A stretch of 64,000 nt of DNA from NCBI RefSeq assembly GCF_026967475.1, contig NZ_CP114058.1:4464001-4528000 (forward strand), given 5' to 3'. Below the pieces are notes generated by a model. It worked only from the letters and a program-made list of their open reading frames with translations, was not told where the DNA came from and searched no databases. Both the position numbers and the translations under genes were made by a program. Shown here one piece after another: positions 9,687-19,173 of the stretch; the first letter of the stretch is position 1; every line of letters starts with the position of its first letter. Origin of the DNA: Rouxiella chamberiensis. GTDB taxonomy: Bacteria > Pseudomonadota > Gammaproteobacteria > Enterobacterales > Enterobacteriaceae.

Positions 9687-10986
9687 CGTACAGGCGCTCA
9701 CTCTGGCGGTCACCATGATGACCACAGGCGCCGTTTCAGCAAAAGAAAGTATTGATTTTATGTTTCCTGCGCCGGTCGACGGCAAGCTTACGATGGAAAT
9801 GACCCGAGTAATCAAAGAGTATAATCAGTCGCAGAATGAGGTTGAGGTACGGGGCATTTTCACCGGCAACTATGACACCACCAAAGTAAAGGCCGAAGCC
9901 GCCGCCAAATCGGGTCAGCCACCGGCGCTGGTTATTATGTCGGCAAACTTTACTGCCGACTTAGCCATTAAAAATGAAATTCTGCCGATGGACGAACTGT
10001 TCAAATACGGCGATGAAAAAGCGACCCCTTTCCTGGTCGACAAATTCTGGCCCGCGATGAGACAAAATGCGCAGGTCAACGGCGTGACTTACGCGATTCC
10101 CTTCCATAATTCGACGCCGATTCTCTATTACAACAAAGACCTGTTCAAGAAGGCCGGAATCGATCATCCTCCGGCTGATTGGGCCGAACTGCTGGCGGAT
10201 TCCAAAAAGCTGACCGATTCGGCGAAAGGCCAGTGGGGTATCATGCTGCCTTCGACCAATGACGACTACGGCGGCTGGATCCTATCTGCGCTTACCCGTG
10301 CCAATGGCGGCAATTATTACAACGCCGATTACCCCGGCGAGGTGTACTACAACCAACCTTCTACCATTGGCGCGCTGAAATTCTGGCAGAATCTGGTGTA
10401 TCGCGACAATGTCATGCCGGCAGGGGTGCTGAACTCCAAGCAGATTAGTGCCGCATTCTTTTCAGGCAAGCTGGGTATGGCGATGCTAAGCACGGGCGCG
10501 CTGGGCTTTATGCGCGAAAATACCAGGGATTTCGAGCTGGGCGTGGCGATGTTGCCAAAGGAAACCCGTCATGCGGTTACTATCGGCGGCGCCAGTCTGG
10601 TGAGTTTCAAAGGCATTTCGGACGAGCAGAAAAAAGCCGCCTACCGCTTCCTGCAATATTTGGTCAGCCCGAAGGTCAACGGCAGCTGGAGCCGCTTCAC
10701 CGGTTATTTCTCCCCGCGTAAAGATGCCTACGCTACGCCGGAGATGAAAGATTACCTGGCCGGGGATCCGCGTGCAGCCATTGCTCTGGATCAGCTGAAA
10801 TACGCCATGCCTTGGTATGCAACCTATGAAACGGTCGCAGTACGTCAAGCCATGGAAAACCAACTGGGGGCGCTGATGAACGACGCCAAACTGACTCCGG
10901 AAGCGGCCGCTAACGAAGCGCAGAAACAAGCGGATTTGATCATGAAGCCTTATAACGAGCAGACTGCCTTGCGCACGCCGCAGTAA
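9679..10986 (+). CDS. UgpB-like periplasmic substrate-binding protein
   Basis: Extracellular solute-binding protein family 1, 435 residues, close to E. coli UgpB in length. A signal peptide of about 20 residues ends near AVSA-KES. Family stretches include LVIMSANFTADLA, the ligand-loop region PFHNSTPILYYNKDLFKKAG, and LPSTNDDYGGW. It would deliver glycerol-3-phosphate or glycerophosphodiesters to the two permeases. Unlike the E. coli ugp operon, the binding protein comes last, after gpdQ and the ATPase, and is followed by a terminator. Confidence 0.91.
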   Translation: MRNVQALTLAVTMMTTGAVSAKESIDFMFPAPVDGKLTMEMTRVIKEYNQSQNEVEVRGIFTGNYDTTKVKAEAAAKSGQPPALVIMSANFTADLAIKNEILPMDELFKYGDEKATPFLVDKFWPAMRQNAQVNGVTYAIPFHNSTPILYYNKDLFKKAGIDHPPADWAELLADSKKLTDSAKGQWGIMLPSTNDDYGGWILSALTRANGGNYYNADYPGEVYYNQPSTIGALKFWQNLVYRDNVMPAGVLNSKQISAAFFSGKLGMAMLSTGALGFMRENTRDFELGVAMLPKETRHAVTIGGASLVSFKGISDEQKKAAYRFLQYLVSPKVNGSWSRFTGYFSPRKDAYATPEMKDYLAGDPRAAIALDQLKYAMPWYATYETVAVRQAMENQLGALMNDAKLTPEAAANEAQKQADLIMKPYNEQTALRTPQ

Positions 10987-10994
10987 CTGCTTTC

Positions 10995-11030
10995 ATGGCG
11001 GCAGGCGAGTAAGACACTGCCTGCTGCCAT
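10995..11030 (+). terminator. Rho-independent terminator of the gpdQ/ugp-like operon
   Basis: A 12-base stem (ATGGCGGCAGGC / GCCTGCTGCCAT, one mismatch) with a 12-base loop, followed by an ATTTATTGTTTTT tail. Confidence 0.7.
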
Positions 11031-11074
11031 ATTTATTGTTTTTAATTCAATGGTTTGAGTGAAAATCGCTTCCC

Positions 11075-11684
11075 TTACTTCAGCCAGCCTTGTTCATAGG
11101 CGTGGTTGAGGTGAACAATCAGATGCTCCCAAAGCGCCGGATTGATTTCGCTGATAAAGGCATTGCGAGACAACACCTGCTCCAGACGAATGTTGTTTTC
11201 TACCCAGCTTTGACCCTGATTGCTGAGGTTCATGACGACAGGCAAAACGCGGTCGAGCATCAGGGCAAAACGCGCTTCGGGCGTTTCACCGGCTTCGTAT
11301 TCGTTCCATAAATCCAGAAACTGCTGATTTAAAGGGACAGGCAACATGCCGAACCAGGCGATGTGCGGCAGCGACTTCCTGATCGTGAACCGCTTCACGC
11401 GCGGCAAGATCATAGACCAGTACATCACCGGCATCGATTTCAACGATATCGTGCAGCAGCGCCATACGAATCACTTTCTGGATATCCACGTCTTTTCCGG
11501 CGAAAGGTGCCAGACTCATGGCCGCCATAGCGAAATGCCAGCTGTGCTCCGCCGAGTTTTCCTGACGCTGGGTACCTAACACCTTGGTACGGCGCTGCAC
11601 GCTCTTCAATTTGTCGATTTCCATCAAAAATTGAAAAACTTCGGTCATCGGGCCGAAATTAAGTGCCGGGGAGGCTACAGACAT
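11075..11684 (-). pseudogene. HD-domain hydrolase (HDDC2/YfbR-like nucleotidase), frameshifted
   Basis: Metal-dependent HD phosphohydrolase related to 5'-deoxynucleotidases. The N-terminal frame holds the metal sites: H in NSAEHSWH, the HD pair in LLHDIVEIDAGD. The frame breaks after AAAHRL. Removing one base of the CC at 11354-11355 (GG on the coding strand, context GCCTGGTTCG) rejoins FGMLP and the conserved end ETPEARFALMLDR, giving about 202 residues. The start is behind AAGGTG. The break context is the same ten bases as in the UgpA-like gene. Either a mutation or a repeated consensus error. Confidence 0.8.
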
Positions 11685-11984
11685 AATTACACCTTAGTCA
11701 TTAGAGACGGCTGTTTCAGAAAAATCCCTCAACCCTGCATTTTTGTATGCAGTCGAGTGAGTACCATAAAGCCAAAAGCTAAAAAAATCATGCTTTAAGC
11801 CAAGATAAAAGCAAACTGCGAGCGTGTTTTTCGGCATTGACGGACACACATTGTAAAGAGCCTTGAGAGACGGTTACATCGCTTTATACAATATTTAAGC
11901 TTACACGTGTACACTGGAATCATTGTCGGCTACAGTGCCGATGCAGTTAACTTGTTCACTTTCTGGTCTCGAGGTTATCAACGT

Positions 11985-12629
11985 ATGGTTAAATCATCAC
12001 CACAGGGATATCCGTGGGCGGAAGAAATCGCCAATAGCCTAAGTCATGGTATTGGGGTCGTTTTCGGTATTATCGGTTTGGTGCTTTTGCTGGTTCAGGC
12101 GGTCGGCGCAAACGCCGATGTCACTGCAATTACCAGCTACAGTCTTTATGGCGGCAGCATGATCCTGCTGTTTTTGGCCTCAACGCTTTATCACGCCATT
12201 CCTCACGAAAGGGCCAAGTTCTGGCTCAAAAAACTTGACCATTGCGCAATCTATTTACTGATTGCAGGCACTTATACGCCTTTTCTGCTGGTGGGACTGG
12301 ATTCACCGCTAGCCAAGGGGCTGATGATTGTTATCTGGTCCATCGCCGCATTTGGTGTGGTGTTTAAACTGATCTTCGCCCACCGTTTTGAAGTGCTGTC
12401 GTTGATTATTTATCTCACGATGGGCTGGCTCTCGCTGATTGTGATTTATCAGCTGGCAATGAAGCTGTCGACGGGCGGCGTGATTCTGCTTGCCGCGGGC
12501 GGCATCATCTACACGCTGGGGGTCATTTTCTATGCCTCGAAGCGCCTGCGTTTTGGTCATGCCATATGGCATGGATTTGTGCTTGGCGGCTGCTTCTGCC
12601 ACTTTCTGGCTATCTACTATTACGTTTAG
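11985..12629 (+). CDS. trhA: Hemolysin III / PAQR-family membrane protein TrhA (YqfA)
   Basis: Seven-helix inner-membrane protein of 214 residues, linked in E. coli to membrane lipid/energy homeostasis. Family residues are seen as [38 protein letters not shown] and the final [10 protein letters not shown]...CHF, with the conserved metal-site His residues. Chosen start is 11985 ([14 protein letters not shown]), behind GAGG; an upstream in-frame ATG at 11907 would add a non-homologous stretch. Neighbouring ygfZ on the opposite strand is the usual order in this group. Confidence 0.93.
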   Translation: MVKSSPQGYPWAEEIANSLSHGIGVVFGIIGLVLLLVQAVGANADVTAITSYSLYGGSMILLFLASTLYHAIPHERAKFWLKKLDHCAIYLLIAGTYTPFLLVGLDSPLAKGLMIVIWSIAAFGVVFKLIFAHRFEVLSLIIYLTMGWLSLIVIYQLAMKLSTGGVILLAAGGIIYTLGVIFYASKRLRFGHAIWHGFVLGGCFCHFLAIYYYV

Positions 12630-12691
12630 CTCGTCTCGCCAGCATGACATCTAACTTCTACGGCAAATCGATACACAGCTTGCCCTTTATC

Positions 12692-12718
12692 AACCCGGCC
12701 GATGTCACTGGCCGGGTT
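12692..12718. terminator. Bidirectional terminator between trhA and ygfZ
   Basis: AACCCGGCC / GGCCGGGTT stem with a 9-base loop and T-tract on the plus strand. It sits between converging genes. Confidence 0.75.
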
Positions 12719-12741
12719 TTTTATTGCCTGTTCAACGCGCG

Positions 12742-13734
12742 TTATTTCTTTTCTTCAAGCGAATAAGGCAGCGGCTGAATTTTTAAGGCACTGCCGGTTT
12801 CTTCACGCACGCGTAGGTGGCTCTCGGCATCGAGATCGTTATTCAGCACGGCTTGAACCCAGAGTGAACCGTCATTTAACTGGCTCGCCGCCAGAACGGT
12901 TCCGGTACGACGCCAGTTTTCACCCAGTTGCAGTTCCAGGTCGTCGCCGGCCGCCGGAACCTTGCTCGATTTACCCGTCAGCCAGTAAAGCGCGCGCTTG
13001 TTGGCACCGCGATATTTGGCACGCGCCACCATCTCCTGGCCTGCATAACAGCCTTTGGTGAAGCTGATGCCCTCCAGCGCCTGAATATTGGTGGCCTGCG
13101 GAATAAACTGCACGCTGTTGACGGTATCGATAATCGGATAACCCGCTTCGATATCCAGCGCCAGCCACTGCTGGCTGTCATTAAGCTGCGCCTGTTCACC
13201 CAGCTCTTTGGTAACCTGCTGCGCCTTTTCGGGGCTTGTGACAATCAGGTAACGGTCGGCGGGCAAAGGAAGGTGCAGCAGGGTGGTTTCATCTTCCTGA
13301 ACCACAGGCGTTGTTGCATCGGGCAGTGTCGCGAAAATACCTTTCAGCGCCGCACTGGCCTGAAAACCGGCTACGCCCAGCAATACGACATCGTCATCGG
13401 CGGTAAAGGTAATCTTGGAAAACACCGCGTACTTTTTCATTTCGGTAAGCTGGTTATCGCGCAGGTTGCGACGTTCGATATAGGCCATGCCGTCGCCACG
13501 TTTGAACAACCGCATGTTGCTCCACATCTTGCCCTTGGCATCGCAGTGGGCGCACAGGACGTGCTCTTCCGGAGCCAGCTTCTCGACGTCGGCGGTGACC
13601 TGACCCTGCAGATATTTAATGGTATCAGCGCCGGTCAGCGTGACCAGTGCCCAGTCTTCCAGCGAGATAATAGTCAGCGGAAGATGCGATGAAGATGAAG
13701 GCTTTTGCGGAGGAAACGGGTACTTGTACGTCAT
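12742..13734 (-). CDS. ygfZ: Folate-dependent protein YgfZ for Fe-S cluster maintenance
   Basis: Tetrahydrofolate-binding protein of 330 residues of the GcvT-like family. It helps maintain certain Fe-S enzymes such as MiaB. The hallmark KGCYAGQE motif with its reactive Cys is present ([19 protein letters not shown], residues about 226-244). The first 80 residues show the folate-binding fold ([24 protein letters not shown]). It is transcribed away from sdhE, the usual divergent arrangement. Confidence 0.95.
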   Translation of the reverse strand: MTYKYPFPPQKPSSSSHLPLTIISLEDWALVTLTGADTIKYLQGQVTADVEKLAPEEHVLCAHCDAKGKMWSNMRLFKRGDGMAYIERRNLRDNQLTEMKKYAVFSKITFTADDDVVLLGVAGFQASAALKGIFATLPDATTPVVQEDETTLLHLPLPADRYLIVTSPEKAQQVTKELGEQAQLNDSQQWLALDIEAGYPIIDTVNSVQFIPQATNIQALEGISFTKGCYAGQEMVARAKYRGANKRALYWLTGKSSKVPAAGDDLELQLGENWRRTGTVLAASQLNDGSLWVQAVLNNDLDAESHLRVREETGSALKIQPLPYSLEEKK

Positions 13735-14059
13735 GATATGTCCTAATCCTGGGCTGCTGATGTAGGGATGTATTCAGGCATGGTAAAAGAGCTGACCCGC
13801 TTTGAAAACACTTATTGGTGCTGTTTACGGGACGCCTCGCATGGAAAGCTTAGTCGTTGCCGCCGGTACCGGCACTTTTGCGGCACGTTACCCAGAATTG
13901 ATCATCTTGTGACGTTGCGGCATTGAATAGTTACGCGTGAGGACTTTCGGCTGATAGAATCAACGCCGAATCATGAAAACCCGATGCCTCTTTATGTTCT
14001 CAAACCGTCCGGCCCCTTCAGGAGCCTGGCAAACGTGCAACTATATGGATACCTGCACC
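13735..14059. promoter_or_regulatory. Divergent promoter region ygfZ/sdhE
   Basis: A 325-base gap between divergent genes. It must hold both promoters. I see no convincing palindrome or small gene here. An in-frame extension of sdhE to 13973 is open but lacks homology. Confidence 0.4.
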
Positions 14060-14326
14060 ATGGATATTAACAACAAATCCCGCATCCACTGGGCCTGCCG
14101 CCGCGGCATGAAAGAGCTGGACATGGCCATCCTGCCGTTCTTTGAATACGAATTCGATACGTTGAGTGTTGAAGACAAACAGCAGTTTGCGCGCCTGCTT
14201 GAATGCGACGACCCTGATTTATTCAACTGGCTGATGAACTACGGCGAGCCGGACGACCTTGAATTGAAACGTATAGTTAGCCTTATTCAGACGCGAAATA
14301 AAGACCGTGGCCCTGTGGCAATGTGA
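14060..14326 (+). CDS. sdhE: Succinate dehydrogenase flavinylation factor SdhE
   Basis: Small cytosolic factor of 88 residues, the exact E. coli length, that promotes covalent FAD attachment to SdhA and FrdA. The FAD/flavoprotein-contact motif RGxxE is seen as RRGMKELD near residue 15, and the conserved [14 protein letters not shown] follows. The start [15 protein letters not shown] matches the family. It overlaps cptA by 20 bases. Confidence 0.95.
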   Translation: MDINNKSRIHWACRRGMKELDMAILPFFEYEFDTLSVEDKQQFARLLECDDPDLFNWLMNYGEPDDLELKRIVSLIQTRNKDRGPVAM

Positions 14327-14774
14327 CTTACGGGTGTCGTGGCGCAGTCAGCTGTTTTCACTGGCCGTGCACGCCGCGCTTATCCTGCTGATTTTACTCA
14401 CGCCCTGGCCGCCGGGCTACTGGATGGTCTGGCTGATTCTCATGGTCGTGATGGTGTTTCTTGCCATCCGCAGCCAGCGCCGTATCAGCGCCGTGCAGGG
14501 CGAAATCAGCCTGCTGGCTCAGGACAAACTGTGGTGGCGTGGTAACGAATGGAAAATCCGCCAGCCAGTCTGGATGATCGACAGCGGTATTTTATTGTCT
14601 CTGCGAAGGGAGCATATTGGCGATGATTGGCGGCAGGCGTTTCGCAGCCGAAAGCATAAGCTATGGCTGGCCTCTGACAGCATGAGTCAGGAAGAGTGGC
14701 GTCACCTGCGTCTATTGCTGCTGACCGGTAAACGCGGTGCCGGTTCGGCAAATCACCGGCCCCCTCCGCTGTAA
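14307..14774 (+). CDS. cptA: CptA/YgfX membrane protein
   Basis: Inner-membrane protein with two N-terminal transmembrane segments and a cytosolic tail, partner of sdhE. In E. coli it was described as the toxin half of CptAB, but that role is disputed. GTG start at 14307 inside the sdhE end. Family landmarks: [11 protein letters not shown] at the start, [13 protein letters not shown] after the second segment, and [13 protein letters not shown] near the end. At 155 residues it is about 20 longer than the E. coli protein, with a basic, proline-rich tail. Confidence 0.9.
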   Translation: MALWQCDLRVSWRSQLFSLAVHAALILLILLTPWPPGYWMVWLILMVVMVFLAIRSQRRISAVQGEISLLAQDKLWWRGNEWKIRQPVWMIDSGILLSLRREHIGDDWRQAFRSRKHKLWLASDSMSQEEWRHLRLLLLTGKRGAGSANHRPPPL

Positions 14775-14919
14775 GCTGGTCATGGGGCAGCCTCCACAGC
14801 GGAAGGCTTTTAGCCCGCCTCGTGCAAGGCGTGGCTTTGGGTTCTGGTTGCAATGCTATTGCTGGTGGAGTGCCGCTGTCGTGGATTGCACCGAACCTGG
14901 CGGCAGCGTTGAACCAAGA

Positions 14920-15438
14920 CTAGAGCAGGGCGTCCATTTCAAGCAGGATTTGGTCGCACCACTGTTGCAGGCGATCGTCGCTCATCTCGAATTGATTGAC
15001 CTCATCCAGTGCCAAACCTACAAAGTGTTTGCCGTCGGCGCTCAGGGGTTTGGGGCTGGTAAACTCGAAGCCTTCTATCGGCCAGAACCCGATAAACTGC
15101 ACGCCGAGCGGCAGCAGGCGGTCATAGAGCATGCCAAGGGCATCGAGGAACCATTCGCCGTAACCCAGCTGGTCGCCCATGCCGTACATGGCAACGATTT
15201 TTCCACGCAGATTCAAGGTGGTTAGGCGATCCCAGACCGCTTCCCAGTCTTCCTGAATCTCGCCGAAGTCCCAGGTCGGGATGCCGAGAATAAGAATGTC
15301 GTAATCTTCCATTACGGAAGGATCAACGTCTTTTAAATTGTGCAGATCCACCAATTCTTCACCCAGAATATCGCGAATTTTTTCAGCGGCCATCTCGGTG
15401 TAACAGGTACTTGAGCCGTAAAACAAACCAATCTTCAT
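14920..15438 (-). CDS. fldB: Flavodoxin FldB
   Basis: FMN-binding electron carrier of 172 residues, long-chain type. FMN phosphate loop [15 protein letters not shown], then [12 protein letters not shown] for the first isoalloxazine loop and [18 protein letters not shown] for the second. FldB rather than FldA is supported by sequence and by position next to xerD. Converges on cptA; diverges from xerD. Confidence 0.94.
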   Translation of the reverse strand: MKIGLFYGSSTCYTEMAAEKIRDILGEELVDLHNLKDVDPSVMEDYDILILGIPTWDFGEIQEDWEAVWDRLTTLNLRGKIVAMYGMGDQLGYGEWFLDALGMLYDRLLPLGVQFIGFWPIEGFEFTSPKPLSADGKHFVGLALDEVNQFEMSDDRLQQWCDQILLEMDALL

Positions 15439-15566
15439 TCTTGCAATCGTACTCGGTAAGTCAATGAATGCCGTTGAGTGTACCAGAATTGCAGCAAATT
15501 AAGGCATAATGCGCAGGTATTCCAAGACCCTTGGCCAACGCCTGGAAACAGGATAAAGGAGAAAAT

Positions 15567-16472
15567 GTGCCCAAAGTGGACGATGACTCAATGCTGGTCG
15601 AACAGTTTCTCGATGCGCTGTGGCTGGAAAGAAACCTCGCCGAAAACACTCTGGCTTCCTATCGTCTCGACCTGAAAACGCTGTTGGCGTGGCTTGGGCA
15701 TCATCAAACCGACCTGATTCATGTTCAGGCACCGGAGTTGCAGTCTTTTCTCGCCGAGCGAGTTGAAGGGGGCTACAAGGCGACCAGTTCGGCGCGTCTG
15801 TTGAGTGCCATGCGTCGGTTGTTTCAGTACCTGAATCGAGAATCGCTGCGTGAAGACGATCCTACCGCGCTGCTCTCCTCGCCGAAGCTGCCACAACGAC
15901 TGCCGAAAGACTTGAGCGAGGCGCAGATAGAGTCGTTGCTGGCCGCGCCCAGCACGGAAATTCCGCTTGAGCTTAGGGACAAGGCGATGCTTGAGCTGCT
16001 TTATGCCACGGGTCTGCGCGTTACCGAGCTGGTCGGACTCACGCTGAGCGACATCAGCCTGCGACAGGGCGTGGTGCGGGTGATTGGTAAAGGCGATAAA
16101 GAACGCCTCGTACCGCTTGGCGAAGAGGCCGTTTACTGGCTTGAGTATTATCTCGAACATGGCAGGCCGTGGCTGCTCAACGGGCAGTCGCTTGACGTCG
16201 TTTTCCCGAGCAGTCGCAGCCAGCAAATGACGCGGCAGACGTTTTGGCACCGTATCAAGCATTACGCCGTACTGGCGGGTATCAATGCCGACAAACTCTC
16301 GCCCCACGTGCTGCGCCACGCATTTGCGACACATCTTTTGAACCACGGGGCCGACCTGCGTGTCGTACAGATGCTTTTGGGGCACAGCGACCTGTCGACC
16401 ACCCAGATTTACACGCATGTCGCGACGGAGCGTTTAAAGCAGCTACATCAACAACATCACCCTCGTGCTTGA
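15567..16472 (+). CDS. xerD: Site-specific tyrosine recombinase XerD
   Basis: Resolves chromosome dimers at dif together with XerC and FtsK. 301 residues from the GTG at 15567, chosen because of AAAGGAG at 15555-15561; an ATG at 15591 also fits. Catalytic set visible: Arg in ATGLRVTEL, Lys in GKGDKERLVPL, HVLRHAFATHLL (HxxR), LLGHSDLSTTQIYTHV with the His and the nucleophilic Tyr. Followed closely by dsbC and recJ, as in E. coli. Confidence 0.95.
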   Translation: MPKVDDDSMLVEQFLDALWLERNLAENTLASYRLDLKTLLAWLGHHQTDLIHVQAPELQSFLAERVEGGYKATSSARLLSAMRRLFQYLNRESLREDDPTALLSSPKLPQRLPKDLSEAQIESLLAAPSTEIPLELRDKAMLELLYATGLRVTELVGLTLSDISLRQGVVRVIGKGDKERLVPLGEEAVYWLEYYLEHGRPWLLNGQSLDVVFPSSRSQQMTRQTFWHRIKHYAVLAGINADKLSPHVLRHAFATHLLNHGADLRVVQMLLGHSDLSTTQIYTHVATERLKQLHQQHHPRA

Positions 16473-16497
16473 TCCGAGGCAAATACAGGACGTCATG

Positions 16498-17205
16498 ATG
16501 AAAATAACGGTATTGATGCTGGCGATGATGTCAGCAGGACTTTTCAACGCCGCACACGCCGACGATGCCGCGTTGAAGGCGACGTTCAACAAGATTGGCC
16601 TCGAGAATCCCGAGGTTCAGTCTTCGCCCGTCAAAGGGCTGAAAGCCGTGACCACGCCGCAGGGCGTCATTTATGTCAGCGAAGATGGTCGCTATGTGTT
16701 GCAGGGGCCGCTGTTTGATGTCAGCGGCGAGCGGCCGGTCAATCTCAGCAATCAGGCACTGATCGCCAAAGTGGACGCGCTGAAAAACGAGATGATCGTT
16801 TACAAGGCGGCCAGCGAGAAAAAGGTCATCACCGTATTTACCGACATTACCTGCGGTTACTGCCACAGGCTACATCAGCAGATGAAAGGCTATAACGATC
16901 TCGGTATCACCGTACGCTATCTGGCATTCCCGCGCGAAGGGCTGGGTTCTGAAACCGAGAAAAACATGCAGTCTATCTGGAATACCGCCAATCGTAACAA
17001 GGCACTGGATGACGCAATGCGCGGCGAGACTATTTCGCCTATCGCCAAATCTGCCGCCAGCAAAGTGGATATCTCAAAGCATTACGCACTGGGTGAGCAG
17101 CTTGGCGTAACCGGCACGCCTGCCATTGTGCTTGAAGACGGTACGCTGATGCCTGGATATCAACCGCCAGCGGCGATGGCGCAGATACTTGGGATCAAGG
17201 CGTAG
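16498..17205 (+). CDS. dsbC: Periplasmic disulfide isomerase DsbC, lacking the second cysteine pair
   Basis: Thiol-disulfide isomerase of about 235 residues with a signal peptide ending at AHA-DDAA. An N-terminal dimerisation domain is followed by a thioredoxin fold with active site TCGYCH and cis-Pro loop GVTGTPAIV. ATG at 16498 is 7 bases after AGGA; ATG 16495 is also possible. In E. coli the mature protein has a structural disulfide (Cys141-Cys163); here the matching positions read SIWNTANRNK and PIAKSAASKVD, so both cysteines are gone. Confidence 0.94.
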   Translation: MKITVLMLAMMSAGLFNAAHADDAALKATFNKIGLENPEVQSSPVKGLKAVTTPQGVIYVSEDGRYVLQGPLFDVSGERPVNLSNQALIAKVDALKNEMIVYKAASEKKVITVFTDITCGYCHRLHQQMKGYNDLGITVRYLAFPREGLGSETEKNMQSIWNTANRNKALDDAMRGETISPIAKSAASKVDISKHYALGEQLGVTGTPAIVLEDGTLMPGYQPPAAMAQILGIKA

Positions 17206-17245
17206 GACTTCCCTCGTCAATGCGGTTAAAATAGCCGTTAACAGC

Positions 17246-17272
17246 AGGCGATCGGCCAAAAACCGATCGCCT
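17246..17272 (+). terminator. Terminator after dsbC
   Basis: AGGCGATCGG / CCGATCGCCT perfect 10-base stem, 7-base loop, then TTTCTCTCT. Lies between dsbC and recJ. Confidence 0.7.
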
Positions 17273-17313
17273 TTCTCTCTGTAAGAGTTTGGCACTACAA
17301 AAGGTTGGTTTTA

Positions 17314-19047
17314 GTGACAGTCAAGACCCAGCTTAAGCGCCGTAATGTGGAAGAAGGCGCAAATCTCCCTGCCGACCTTGCCCCCTTACTGCGTCGTCTA
17401 TACGCCATGCGCGGCGTCAAACAGAGCCAGGAGCTTGAGCGCGGTGTAAAAGGTTTACTCGGCTATCAGGATCTGGACGGCATCGATGCGGCCGTAAGCC
17501 TGCTTCAAAATGCGCTGGCCGAGCGTCTGCAAATCATGATTGTGGGCGACTTTGATGCCGATGGCGCAACCAGCACCGCATTGACCGTGCTGTCTTTGCG
17601 CAGTATGGGCTGCGACAGCGTAAAATATCTGGTCCCCAATCGCTTTGAAGACGGCTATGGATTAAGTCCCGAAGTAGTCGAGCAGGCTGCGGCGCGCGGT
17701 GCGCAGCTGATCCTGACCGTCGACAACGGCATTTCCTCCCACGCGGGTGTCGAGCTGGCGCATAAACTGGGCATTCAGGTGTTAATCACCGATCACCATT
17801 TGCCCGGCGAAACGCTGCCTGCCGCCGAAGCGATTATCAACCCGAACCTGCACGGCTGCACCTTTGCGTCGAAATCGCTGGCAGGCGTCGGCGTGGCATT
17901 TTATCTGATGCTGGCACTGCGCAGTAAATTGCGGGAAAGCGGTTGGTTTGAACAACGTGGCCTGCCTATGCCGAATCTGGCCGAATGGCTGGATCTCGTG
18001 GCGCTTGGCACCGTGGCCGACGTCGTCCCCCTCGATACCAATAACCGTATTCTCGTTTATCAAGGGCTTAATCGTATCCGCGCCGGTAAATGCCGTGCGG
18101 GTGTGCGGGCATTGCTGGAAGTAGCAGGGCGCGATGCAAGGCAACTTACCGCCAGCGATCTCGGCTTTGCCCTGGGGCCTCGCCTGAATGCGGCGGGCCG
18201 TCTCGACGATATGTCTATCGGTGTAGCACTGCTGCTGAGTGAAGACATGGCACAGGCGCGCGCACTGGCAAGTGACCTCGATGCCCTGAATCTGACCCGC
18301 CGCGAAATCGAGCAGGGCATGCAGGTTGAAGCGCTGGCGCTTTGTCAGAAGCTGGAAACTCGCAGTGAAAATCTGCCGTACGGATTGGCGATGTACCATC
18401 CGGAGTGGCATCAGGGCGTAGTCGGCATTCTGGCTTCGCGCTTGAAAGAACGTTTTAATCGCCCCGTTATCGCTTTTGCCCCGGCGGGCGAGGGGGTACT
18501 CAAAGGGTCCGGGCGTTCCATCAGTGGCCTGCATATGCGCGATGCGCTGGAGCGTATCGATACCCTCAATCCGGGGTTGATGATGAAGTTCGGCGGACAT
18601 GCCATGGCGGCCGGGCTTTCACTCGAAGAGAGCAAGTTCGACCAGTTTCGTGAGTGTTTTGCAGAGCTTGTGGGGGAATGGCTCGACCCTTCGCATCTCG
18701 AGGGCATTGTCTGGTCCGATGGCGAACTGTCGGCGAGCGAGATGTCTCTTGAAACCGCCGAGCTATTACGTGATGGCGGCCCGTGGGGACAGGCATTCCC
18801 CGAGCCGGTCTTCGACGGCACCTTCCGTATTCTTCAGCAAAAGCTGCTGAAAGAGCGGCATTTGAAGCTGATGATCGAACCGCTCGGCGGCGGTCCGCTG
18901 CTTGACGGCATTGCCTTTAATATCGACCCGACGCTGTGGCCCGACACCAGCGTGCGCGAAGTGCAACTGGCCTACAAGCTGGACATCAACGAGTATCGCG
19001 GTAATCGCAGCGTTCAACTGATGATTCAACATTTGTGGCCGCGCTAG
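17314..19047 (+). CDS. recJ: Single-strand DNA 5'-exonuclease RecJ
   Basis: 5'-to-3' ssDNA exonuclease of the DHH family for RecFOR recombination and mismatch repair, about 577 residues. Motifs: GDFDADGATST (motif I), VDNGIS, TDHHLPG (the DHH), ALGTVADVVPL, and DHHA1 GGHAMAAGLS; the C-terminal OB-fold holds GVREVQLAYKLDINE-like residues. GTG 17314, 9 bases after AAGG, gives the best match to the E. coli start; a TTG at 17305 is in frame. Confidence 0.94.
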   Translation: MTVKTQLKRRNVEEGANLPADLAPLLRRLYAMRGVKQSQELERGVKGLLGYQDLDGIDAAVSLLQNALAERLQIMIVGDFDADGATSTALTVLSLRSMGCDSVKYLVPNRFEDGYGLSPEVVEQAAARGAQLILTVDNGISSHAGVELAHKLGIQVLITDHHLPGETLPAAEAIINPNLHGCTFASKSLAGVGVAFYLMLALRSKLRESGWFEQRGLPMPNLAEWLDLVALGTVADVVPLDTNNRILVYQGLNRIRAGKCRAGVRALLEVAGRDARQLTASDLGFALGPRLNAAGRLDDMSIGVALLLSEDMAQARALASDLDALNLTRREIEQGMQVEALALCQKLETRSENLPYGLAMYHPEWHQGVVGILASRLKERFNRPVIAFAPAGEGVLKGSGRSISGLHMRDALERIDTLNPGLMMKFGGHAMAAGLSLEESKFDQFRECFAELVGEWLDPSHLEGIVWSDGELSASEMSLETAELLRDGGPWGQAFPEPVFDGTFRILQQKLLKERHLKLMIEPLGGGPLLDGIAFNIDPTLWPDTSVREVQLAYKLDINEYRGNRSVQLMIQHLWPR

Positions 19048-19077
19048 AGCGCACCGCCGCCGCCGAGTAGATTATTA

Positions 19078-19102
19078 GCGCCTCTTGCTATAAAAGAGGC
19101 GC
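19078..19102 (+). terminator. Hairpin between recJ and prfB
   Basis: GCGCCTCTT / AAGAGGCGC perfect 9-base stem with 7-base loop. The tail is only weakly T-rich, so it may attenuate rather than stop transcription into prfB. Confidence 0.45.
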
Positions 19103-19173
19103 CATTTCCTTTAGAATATGCGGTTCGAATGGCGCTGTGCCAGAACCGACTCAACGTAAGACGCGAAAAAATC

